A stretch of 64,000 bases of DNA from Erythrocercus mccallii (Eukaryota > Chordata > Aves > Passeriformes > Dicruridae). A program made the position numbers and the translations under genes. The DNA is taken from positions 186,001-250,000 of the forward strand of contig VZRG01000275.1 in NCBI GenBank assembly GCA_013397435.1, written 5' to 3'. This document shows, one piece after another, positions 52,178 to 61,861 of the stretch. The notes under the pieces are model-generated. The model made no database searches. It worked only from the letters and a program-made list of their open reading frames with translations, and had not been told where the DNA came from. Each line of letters starts with the position of its first letter. Position 1 is the stretch's first letter.

Positions 52178-52233
52178 GTCTCCAGACAGTAGGAATATTC
52201 CGAGTTGGAAGCTCAAAAAAGAGAGTAAGACAG
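52178..52233 (+). CDS. ARHGAP6: ARHGAP6 exon 6 (arginine finger)
   Basis: A 56-nt exon, phase 1 in and 0 out, residues 229-247. It encodes GLQTVGIFRVGSSKKRVRQ. The Arg in GIFR, codon CGA at 52201-52203, is the catalytic arginine finger of RhoGAP domains, equivalent to R85 of p50RhoGAP, which is inserted into the GTPase active site. The following SSKKRV stretch matches the usual GIFRxSG-like continuation, except that ARHGAP6 has Val-Gly-Ser-Ser. The acceptor is cacttgcag and the donor gtgagt. Skipping this exon would remove the catalytic Arg and break the frame. It is too short to stand out as an open frame and was found from phase and protein continuity. Confidence 0.95.
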
Positions 52234-55200
52234 GTGAGTGGATATGGATATGGTTTTCTTTCATCAGCTATGATATGAACAAATCCGATTCCTTTTGTTG
52301 TGATTTCTTCCCCATCTGTAGTATGGTGAAATTTAGGCTTTCTGGGTCAGTGACTTCACTTGTTTTTTGATGGCTCATAAAAGGCCATTCATTTCCAGTA
52401 CCTTTTACATCTGCTGAAATCCTTGTCAAATTCTCAGCAGGTTAACAGTCTCTGTATGTTTTGCTCTGCAAAAGTAGCACAGGGTTGGAGATCTAAATAA
52501 ATTATGGTGAAGAAATTTTCCAAAGGTCACACTGCAGGGAAAAAAAAATCTTGGCTGTTTGTTTCATCTCAGAAACAACTGAAGCTCCCAAAGTAAACTC
52601 AAGCTGTAAATCTTTTTTGGAAAACTCACGGTATGAGAAAACTTGCAAGTACAGAACAATCTCTTTGACCCTAAGATTGCTGCTCCTAAATATCACCTTT
52701 CTTTTACCCCTGCTAGACTTCAAGGTCAGGGCAGACCCTTCCAAGTCTTAGTCTCAGCCAAATGATGAAAAAGCAAAGATAGTGTACAATTAGGTTCTAG
52801 AGATGAAGCCAAATGTGGGTGGTAGCTCCTAGCTATACCTGCCTAGATATTGCAGTTATTCCCAGAAGCTGGGAATACATGTTGAATTAGAGCAGTGGAG
52901 AATAGTGGTTAGTGTTTGCATGAGGCATAAGGAGGGGATAAAAACTTACAGGAAAATATCCCTCCCAGGAAGTTAAGACCAAAAATATCAAACAGAAAAA
53001 AGCAAAAGAAATCTCAACTGCATCTGATGCCAGAAGTTATAGTTCTTTGCAAAAATCTGCACGAACTTCACAGTGTAATATTTTATCATTCTGGAAAGGT
53101 ACTTTGAATAGCTAAACAGAATTGATTTTGGCTGGTAGGACAGTATAACCTACTGAATTGTAGCTCATTCTCCAGCAATTTCTGTTCCTGAGTAGTGGTG
53201 TAGCACTAAGCTAAAAAAACATCTGCAGAGGCAGTTTTCTGATCAACACTGAACTAGATAAAATTTAGAAGTTGCATCATACATCTGAGGAAAAAGCAGA
53301 GAGCTTCTATCATTCACTTGTAAACCAAGCCTTACTTTGAACATCAATGTCTTTTACCACTTTTTCTTATACTCTGTTTTCAAAAGGTGAGGAAATCAAG
53401 AGATTTGGGTATCTATGTTTTTTATTACATGGACTAATTTATTGAACTAGGTAAACTGATATATTTCCTTAAACAAAAAGGAAGCATCAGCTTGGCTCTT
53501 GTAGTTACAGTAATAAATGCTGTCAACATGAACACATGGGAAAGTCTGGATTCAATTAAAATTCCACTCATTTTCTGAAGCATGGAAAGCCAAACCCAGC
53601 ACTTCAGATTTTGGTGTGCTTTTGCAGCTGTTCATTAGTTTTTCTTGTGTAGAAAGCATATTTTGTTTTTCTTCCTTCCCCAGTTAAAAAATGTCCTGTT
53701 TCCACTGTAGTTTTTTGCAGTAATTGCATAAGTAAGTAGATGCATTTGCCAGTGGGGCTTTTGATTGGTGAGCAGGAAGAGAAAATCTAGAACATGCATC
53801 TCTTGCAAACCTCCTCCTTCATGTTCAGTGGGGTGTTGGACAGAGGTTCCCAAGGTCATGTTGACTCAAGGTGGTAGATCTGTGCATCAGGGTGCCAGGT
53901 ACCATCTTGTGCCCAGAACATGCTTGAGCAGAGCATTGTTGCCAAGGTTGGGGTGGGCAACCCTGGATGCTAGGTCTGGTGACATTGTGGCAGCTTCAAC
54001 CCTGAGGCTGAAGAGTGAAACAGCTGGAGCTCTGCTCTCCTGTCCCCTGTTCCAGCACAGATGTTCTCGTCTCTCATATCATAAAATTCAGTGGATGCTG
54101 TAGTTCACCTGTATCTTCCAAAAGTCCGAAAGCATTCCATGTGAATGGAGTCTGAAAGAATTGAAGTGCACAGTATACAGTTTTAACAGCCATGATACCT
54201 GGGCCTGAAATGTGGCCACATCTCACCAAAACTTCTATGCTATTTTGCTGCTTAGGACGTATCTGTAGGTCTCACAGGATATCAGATCACAAGCGCCATA
54301 TTCAAGACTGTAACAGCAGTTTATAATTTAGCCAGCTATTTGGGAACTCTGAATTCCTGATACAGTGCTAATCTGTTTCCTCAGCTGCTTTCAGGCACTT
54401 AAGTGTAGAAACAATCTTCTGGATTGAGGTAATTTATGGTGCTCCGCAGGGATGTGCTGCATTTGCCACCAGTCTGGGGAGTAGAATTAAACTGGCAATG
54501 AAGTCCCCAAGTTGGCACTGGAAAATCTTTGACCATAAATCAAAGAATTATGTTAGATAAAGAACGTATTCTGGTCTTCATAGCATAGTTATTCATTATT
54601 AGTAATGACTCATATTAATAATGTTAAAAGTAATCCTAATAAATTAGAATGGAGGCTGTGGTTTTTAATGAATACCTGTCATACCAATTATGAAAGCACA
54701 ATCTCAGCTGAAAACAAAGGATTTTCACACTGAACACGCTCAAGATAGATTTACATGTGATCAAGATTTGCCACAAATTATCACAGGCATATTATTTGCT
54801 TGTGACTTAGCTTCTTTCCTCTCTTTGGTATGTTTGTAATATTCCTGGTGAAAAAACCTGATACCTCAGATTTCTTTGTTTATAAGATTTAGCTGTAATC
54901 ACTCTCTGAGAAGATCGATGTGACATTGTGATACGTCAGTGCTAGCAAAGGTAAAATTTTTTTGCTAGGAAATAGTTTTAGAACCTCTTGACTGTTTTAA
55001 AAATGCAAAAAGAGTAAAAGGTGAAGCTGTCAGCCTGAGGAAAGTATTCTGCTCATGGTGCTGGAAAGTCCCTCCAGAAGAACAGGCTTTTACTTTTTCA
55101 TAAGGTATCTCTGATTTAGGAGAGGGTTTTCTCCTGCCTTTGGGAAGTGTGATGCCTTTGAATTATACAGAATTTGTCTGAGGGCCGAAGCAGGGAAGAC

Positions 55201-55826
55201 AAAATAGCAGTACCTTGTAATGATGTTAAGCTTGCTGTTTGTGAACTCTGTAATGATGATTACTTAATGAGTATAACTAAATTAGGAAGGCAGAGCAAGG
55301 TGTGTGTGAAGGAACGTTGTGAAGTCTTGTGAACCTGTCTGCTTGCTACCTGTCTTTACATACAGTCTTAAATGACAAGAAAAATGTGAAGTTGGTGGAT
55401 ATTAACATTATCTTACTAATATTTTTTCTACAAAATCATAAGTGTTACAAAATGCAGTTTTAGTCTTTCAAAGGTGCAGTAAGGTGATACAAGAGCATGG
55501 TAATTTTCCTTATTCTCTCTGGTTTCTGCCTTTGCTATGAATCTTGCATTTCTGCAAAAATTATACTTGGATACATGTTTTATACAAGAGTGTCATATAT
55601 TAGCTGGGAAAAAATGTATTTTATTACAGTCTGGTATAAACCTTAAGTTATGTATTATGGAATAAGCAGCAATTAGATATTAATTACATCTTTGACCTTA
55701 CCAAAGACTAATCATGCTCAGTCTTGAAAGTGAAAATGAGTAAATCTGCTTCTTAAAAGCTTTTCTGTGTCAGGATGTATTAATTGGGACAATAAGTGAC
55801 TTGGTTTTCTCTCATAATTTTTTCAG
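52234..55826 (+). other. ARHGAP6: ARHGAP6 intron 6 (3.6 kb)
   Basis: Donor gtgagt, acceptor ttttttcag. AT-rich, with a GC-richer patch at about 53.77-54.10 kb that gives a 112-codon open frame on the + strand. That frame has a Cys/Arg/Leu-rich composition, no known motif and no splice support, so I do not call it a gene. Confidence 0.85.
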
Positions 55827-55977
55827 TTACGTGAAGAGTTTGACCGAGGCATAGATGTTGTATTAGATGAAGAGCACAGCATTCATGATGTTGCTGCCTT
55901 GTTAAAGGAATTTCTGCGTGACATGCCTGACCCACTTCTTACCAGAGAACTTTATACACCTTTCATCAACACTCTCT
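55827..55977 (+). CDS. ARHGAP6: ARHGAP6 exon 7 (RhoGAP core, conserved Lys)
   Basis: 151 nt, phase 0 in and 1 out, residues 248-297 plus the first base of Leu298. It contains DVAALLKEFLRDMPDPLL, the RhoGAP signature K-x-x-L-R-x-x-P-x-P-L-L. The conserved Lys is codon AAG at 55905-55907 (K274), exactly 37 residues after the arginine finger, as between R85 and K122 of p50RhoGAP. The acceptor is ttttttcag and the donor gtgagc. Translation runs open into the intron until a stop at 56118-56120, 19 bases before the assembly gap, but those extra residues do not match the family and the frame is properly continued at 57250. Confidence 0.95.
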
Positions 55978-57249
55978 GTGAGCTCTACAGCATCTTGATT
56001 CATCAGTTTTCAAAGCTAATTAGTTTGAATTCTTTAATCTCTAATAATAGCCTTCTTTTATTCTGTTCCTTTAATGCTCTGGCCTTGATTTGCACCAAAT
56101 ATTTGCATAACACATTATAAAGTATGTAGGATACTCTANNNNNNNNNNNNNNNNNNNNNNNNNNNNNNNNNNNNNNNNNNNNNNNNNNNNNNNNNNNNNN
56201 NNNNNNNNNNNNNNNNNNNNNNNNNNNNNNNNNNNNNNNNNNNNNNNNNNNNNNNNNNNNTATATTCTTTAGTATAAATTTACTGAGGTCTCTTCTTGGT
56301 TTTTATACTGTATAAGTGTAATCTAGAAAACTAGAACAAGAAGGATTTCACTAACTATACATATTTTTGCATTTGTAAGGATGGAATTCATGTCGTCTAT
56401 TAAAACCTGTCCCTGTCATTGATCCAGCAGTGCCAGCTCACAGACTCCCATTTGAATCCTCATATCTCAAAATTTTTAGATCTGTCCACTGACCAAAGTT
56501 CCAAATTGGTTTCAAAAATTCAAGTTTCTTCATAGTTAATGGTCCTCAAACCCATCATATTAAGCACTCCCAATTGTGTTGACTAAGATGCAAGTGCAGA
56601 CTCTCAGGGATTTAGGAAAAAGTAAAGTTGGACATTTCAAGCTTAAGCATCTGCCTGGTATGTGTTCTTCAGATGCTTTCTAGTCCTCATGTCTGAGATC
56701 CTGCCTCTGTCCCACCTTTGTCACTGGCTACTGTTTAGATTGTAGATGGTTCAAGTGGTGGTGGTAGCAGAACATACTTTATTTCTCTGGTTGTTTTTCC
56801 AATCTCCTGGTACTTCTGCAAGATGAAAAACTGTAAGAAAACTGATTAAAAATAGCTGAAGCATAAACCTAACTGGAATGCTTGATGGCTACAGGTATAT
56901 ACGAGTAGCGATACCTAAATCAATGGAGTAAGAAGAAAAGTAACAGAATATGTGAGTGCAGTAACAGTGGTGGAGTGTAAAGCATGGATTTTGCTCTCTT
57001 ACAGGAGAAGAAAAATCCTATGAACTTGTGAGCAAAATGTTGACCAACTAGGGCAAAAATCCCATAGCAGCAGTTCTTATAGTTTTGATGTTTCCTTAGC
57101 ATTTTCTCTTTTTCTTCTGTTGCTGCAAGGAAAATCATTCTTTAACAAAGCTATTCCTATACCTTCCTTTGGGTTGGGAACAGTATATTTGTTCTGCTTT
57201 TAGGTTAGTTGGAGTGATTTTCTTAGAACATATTTTTTTCCCCTCTTAG
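55978..57249 (+). other. ARHGAP6: ARHGAP6 intron 7 (about 1.3 kb, contains assembly gap)
   Basis: Donor gtgagc, acceptor ccctcttag. The shortest intron here as assembled, although its true length depends on the gap at 56139-56260. No gene is seen. Confidence 0.85.
56139..56260. other. Assembly gap (122 N)
   Basis: A run of 122 undetermined bases within intron 7, starting 161 bases after the exon 7 donor. Flanks are AT-rich. The coding frame across intron 7 joins correctly, so no coding exon needs to be hidden there, though an extra cassette exon cannot be excluded. Confidence 0.99.
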
Positions 57250-57398
57250 TATTAGAGCCAGATGAACAGCTCAGCACCTTACAGCTTCTCATTTATCTTC
57301 TACCTCCTTGTAACTGCGATACCCTTCACCGGCTGCTGCAGTTCCTCTCCACAGTAGCTGGCCACGCAGAAGACACCAGAGACAAGGATGGCCAAGAG
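57250..57398 (+). CDS. ARHGAP6: ARHGAP6 exon 8 (RhoGAP core)
   Basis: 149 nt, phase 1 in and 0 out, residues 298-347. It completes a Leu codon and reads LLEPDEQLSTLQLLIYLLP then CNCDTLHRLLQFLSTVA, helices of the RhoGAP fold with the pattern of hydrophobic residues that packs the domain (L-P-x-x-N/C-x-x-x-L-x-x-L). The last 15 residues (GHAEDTRDKDGQE) form a polar surface loop that differs from the mammalian sequence I recall, while length is kept. The acceptor is ccctcttag and the donor gtaagt. It lies 989 bases after the N-gap in intron 7. Confidence 0.95.
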
Positions 57399-57666
57399 GT
57401 AAGTCCTGGTCACTTGTGTCCTTTGACTTTGCTTGATTCATGGTCTGAAAAGAGACCTTTGAAGCCTTGAAACATACACAGTGGTGGCATATCCCTGAAA
57501 GATGGGAGAGACTTAATCTATTTGCCTGCACTTCTGCCATTTGTTTACTATGTTTTCAGGGCTGTGAAGGTTTAATTTTTGTATGACTTAATCAGTAAAC
57601 CATCTACCACTTCCTTTGGGAGATTCAGTGTACCAGCCTTGCTGTCAAGAACATCTAGTGTCATCC

Positions 57667-57712
57667 ATCCTCCCCCCTTGTTTTATCCCATCCTCCCCCC
57701 TTGTTTTATCCC
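57667..57712 (+). repeat. Perfect 23-bp tandem duplication (two units)
   Basis: Two identical adjacent 23-bp units (57667-57689 and 57690-57712), each with a C6 run then TTGTTTTATCCC. Identity of both copies suggests a recent duplication or a short variable tandem repeat. Confidence 0.95.
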
Positions 57713-60373
57713 ATTGTATTCTATGGAAAAAATACACAGAAAAGGTCAGGCATGCAAGGATGTGCTTTTAAATTTTCTTTTCATTCTCTGTTGTTGCTTT
57801 TTTATATGACTTTTGGGCACAGCAGTTCACTTCTTCGTTCTCTTAGCCTTCTTGTGTGCCCTGGGTAGTGAAAAATAAAAAACAGAGGACAGGAACTCCA
57901 GCTATATCCTTGCAACTGCCAGACCTCATCACAAGTTGGAGTCAGGGTTCATCTTTGCCTGTTTTCTTTCTGACCTCCTTAGCTGTTGCAGTCTGGACCA
58001 AATTCAATGGAGAGTTTGATGTGCAGTCATCATCCCCCAGAGACAAGAATGCCCCAGCCATGGGGCTGAGCTCTAGCTCTGAGCATTCTCACATCTGCAT
58101 CTGTGCCCATTCACACTAGAGAAGACCTGAAAATCCAGGCTCCCTGTTTCCTGCCAGGGAAGTGCTTGAACTAGTAGACTGCTGTGCAAAAGGAGGCAAC
58201 TCTGTTAACTGAATAAAATGGATATAGTCTGTCAGTGCTTGACAAAAATATCCTGCTTTATCTGTGGAAGGACTTCTCAGTCCTCTGAACTGCAGCAGAG
58301 ACTTAGGAAACTCTTCAAAAATTTTGTCTTCCAGATAGAAAATCCTGCTGGTTTTGTCAAATTGGGGTGTCTTTTGCAGTTGTCCGATTTTAACAGTTAG
58401 CACTTTGAGACATATTTTTGCCAAATTTCTGCCTCAAATCCTAACTTCCAGTTATTCCATCTTTACGAGTCCCAACTTCCAGTGATGTATGTGACTTCAA
58501 GGCCTATTTCACTTTTAAATCCACTATAAATGCTATTATTTAAGTTCTCAGCAAGATGATAAAAACCTATATCACTGTGAGGGGAAGCATTTAGGAAGAG
58601 CAGCCTATAGCAGTTTTACTGTGCTTAAAAACATGTATAAGCCAGCTGAAGTCATGGTCCCCCTCGTCCTGCAAAGAGTTCTCTGTTGGTTCTCTGTTCA
58701 GGAATGTACCCAAGAGGATCTTATTGCAGAGCTAGGGGATGGTGCTTAACCGAGTTGATTTGGCTCAACCGTTGTACATCAGCTTTGCCACAGGTATTTT
58801 GGCAAGGCAAATTTATGTAAGCTGTCTTGACAGTATTGTAAGCATCAGGAATTTTATGCGCAACTGGATACCTTTTATAGATAATACAGTATTCTGTTCA
58901 CAGTTATTTAAGCTATTTATGAAGAATTAAGTGAATAAAGGCATACAGGGCAAGAGAAGGTATTTTATCAGATTGTTTGCTATCACTGGAAGGGAAACAG
59001 CCAAGCTTTGGCACACAGACCCTCTTCTCGATTTCTTTCAACAACCCTTCTCTCTCAAAGATGAGGATGGATGACAAACTTTATTAAAATTACTCATTCA
59101 GTTCATTTCAGTGGAAATGTTTACAGCATTTTTTAAGGATGCCCTGAGGCTGCCCTTAAGAAAAGGCTCACTCCCTCTTTGTACAAACAGCCTGCACATG
59201 CAGATCCAGGCACAGCCAGAGGCTGCCCTGGCACACTTGAGGCACCGTGGTGCATCCATGGTGGCTCAAAACTCAGACAGAGTTTAAAAAGCAGATCACC
59301 TGAGGAACAGCTGCGTGCTTTGTGGTGTGCAAAAAAGGATGTGCTGTTCTCACAGTTGTGCTGGGATGAGCCTCTAAACAAAGAGCCAACATGTTTGCCA
59401 TGACTGCCTATGCACTTGCTTAGTACAGATGTCTTTCCAACATTACACACTGCTTCTACCAATAAAAAGACAAGCTTTTACTGTCATTTCTGTGCTGTCT
59501 AGTTGAGCTATTTAAAAAATAATCCAAGTGTAGTCAGTGAAGTTTTACATTTGGCTAGAGTATTTGGTGAATGATCAGCTACAAAAAAATTTTAAAAATA
59601 CTTCTTTGAAATCATCTGTTTTGTACACCTCACTTCTTGAAATTCTATTTTTGCTACCTCTTTTTGATGTCTTGTTATATCCTTTTTAAAAATTATTTGT
59701 TCAAATGACCTCTACTTTTTACTTTGCTGAAAGAATGGAAGGGGAAAATCGTAGTCTAATCACAAATATGACAACAAAATTTTTGATGTAATAATGTATA
59801 TGACACATTTTTCAGATATTTCCTGTCTAGTCTAGTACGTATTCCTAGCCTTTCACTTTCTTAAAATTCAGGTTACTGTTGCTTCCTTGAACACAGTTTT
59901 ATAAAAGTAGGAAAAAAGGTAGAAACCCTGACAAACTAAAAAACACCACCTAAAAAGTAAACATTTGGCATGTTCTAGAAATACAGGAAAATACTAATAA
60001 AAACAACGAGCCTGCTCCTTAATTATCTCAACAGTTTAAACATGGAAAAGTATCACTGTGTATGTTTCAAACCATGAAACCTACTTGGGAAAGTCAGGAG
60101 CTTTCAGTATTTGGTCCTAAGAGACAGTAATGTGCTGAGATGCTGAAGTAGGAGGGAGGGGTCTCTGAGTTCAGAAGTATGCCACTGTTGAGCTCCCAAG
60201 GAATTAAGGGCAGAAAACACTTCCACCTTCTATTCCTCTAATCCACTTGACAATATATCCAGAAAACTCTACAGTGCTTGTTGCAGAGATGTTCAAGCCA
60301 AAGTGTTTCTAAAAGTTGTTCATTTTTTATTGACAAACAGCAGGTTTTGATGAATGAAACATCTACTAAATCT

Positions 60374-60455
60374 GGGGGGAGAGAGAGAGTATGTGTGTTT
60401 GTGGGTGTGTAAGGATGTGTGTATAGATGTGTCTGTATACATATCTGTATACATT
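60374..60455. repeat. GA then GTGT/TGTA simple-sequence stretch
   Basis: A G6 and GAGAGAGAGA run followed by TATGTGTGTTTGTGGGTGTG and further TGTATA words. It ends about 40 bp before the exon 9 acceptor and so lies near the expected branch-point region. Confidence 0.7.
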
Positions 60456-60497
60456 AGGCCCTGTGAGACCCCACCTCATTTTTATTCTCTTTTCTAG

Positions 60498-60677
60498 ATT
60501 ACTGGGAACAAAATGACATCTCTTAACCTGGCCACCATATTTGGCCCTAACTTGTTGCACAAGCAGAAATCTACAGACAAAGAATTCTCAGTTCAGAGCT
60601 CAGCTCGAGCTGAAGAGAGTACTGCTATCATAGCTGTTGTGCAAAAGATGATTGAAAACTATGAAACCCTTTTCATG
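60498..60677 (+). CDS. ARHGAP6: ARHGAP6 exon 9 (end of RhoGAP domain)
   Basis: 180 nt, phase 0 in and out, residues 348-407. It begins ITGNKMTSLNLATIFGPNLL, the third RhoGAP signature, in which the Asn of NLA (codon AAC at 60525-60527, N357) corresponds to N194 of p50RhoGAP and helps hold the GTPase switch regions. It then gives a polar stretch and ends AIIAVVQKMIENYETLFM, the last helix of the domain. The acceptor is cttttctag and the donor gtgagt. The open frame runs 78 nt into the intron with a hydrophobic tail before a stop, which I treat as unspliced read-through. The next exon was not seen before 64000. Confidence 0.95.
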
Positions 60678-61829
60678 GTGAGTGCATATTTTTTCATATT
60701 ACTCATATACATTTGTAAGATAAATGATATTGATATTAAAGTAGATGGGGATTAAACAAACTGTAGAAGCTGCATTAAATTAGGATCAATTATTTTTAGT
60801 AAAAAAGTAGTCTTCTAGCAAGGAGAATGATTTGCTGTAAGTAAAAATATTAAAAATGTGTACTTGTATCTTGCTTAGAATGGTTTCTGTATAGGTAAAG
60901 GTATATTGTTTAGAAGATTGTCTGTGAAAATTATGGGGTTGGCCATTCAGTTGTATACTGAGCAATGCATGGACAAGACTGAAAGTGTTCTTTCACATCT
61001 CAATTTTGGAAGTCAGGAAGACAATTTTTCTGCAGAGATTAAGAGTTTAATATAAGTAATTGCCTTCCCCATCCAAGACTTTTTTATTGGGTGGATGGAG
61101 AGGAAGGACAAAGCTTTCTTTGTTAGTTTGTTAGTTGGGTAAAACAAATAAAACATAAATCTGTGTAGTTCCTGAGTTCCCTTCAGTTCTCTTGCTGAAG
61201 CAAGCAAGTTCATCCTGAGAAGGCTGATGGCCTTGGATTTGGACATGTTGTTTACTTAAGACAAAGCTTGGTTAGATCAAATTTCTCATGCCTAGCAGTT
61301 ACCTGAGCATTTCATTCTGTGGGTTTTTCTTATGCTCTTGTTGTGTACAAAATTGTAGGTCAGCTCAGCATGACTTGTGTCAGAGGGAGCCTTGCTCTGG
61401 GGTAGCAGAGGCCAGTCAGACCTAGTGGCAGTCTTCATTATTCTTTCTTCATTTTAGTAAAAATACACATTGGAACAAAACCAGTTACCTTGAAAAAAGT
61501 AGAAGAAGCTTTGGTTGTTGTGTCCTGAGACTAAGCAGCACTGTATGTTACACTGAGGAGATAAGTTCCCAAAGCAGAAAGAATACTTTGGAAACCTTCA
61601 GCACTTCAGCAAAGTTGAGTACTGGAGACCTTGTTGGAAGAAAATGAACAACCCAGAACTGAGGGCTGATGGCCACATAGTACTGTAAATGGAAGATGTC
61701 TATCAGTTTTCGACTAGAGCATGAGAAAGCAATCATAGTCTTAGCCTCAGATGAACTTCTTTGTGGTTTTCCTGCCTTGTTTTTTTTTACTCTTATATCA
61801 GTGAGACACTTGCAATAGTTTTCTTTTTT

Positions 61830-61861
<32 letters not shown>

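Larger units (their letters stand above)
57399..60497 (+). other. ARHGAP6: ARHGAP6 intron 8 (3.1 kb)
   Basis: Donor gtaagt, acceptor tttctag. It holds a perfect 23-bp tandem duplication near its start and a GA then GT-rich stretch just before exon 9. No gene is seen. Confidence 0.85.

Noticed and set aside
53765..54103. 112-codon + strand frame in intron 6
   Set aside because: No motif, no splice or promoter support, and composition typical of chance frames in a GC-richer patch.
55978..56120. Read-through of exon 7 into intron 7
   Set aside because: The residues after the donor do not match RhoGAP domains, whereas the join to 57250 restores the expected helix.
60678..60755. Hydrophobic C-terminal tail after exon 9 that could look like a membrane anchor
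   Set aside because: It follows a gtgagt donor and is not in ARHGAP6 as known; most likely unspliced intron.
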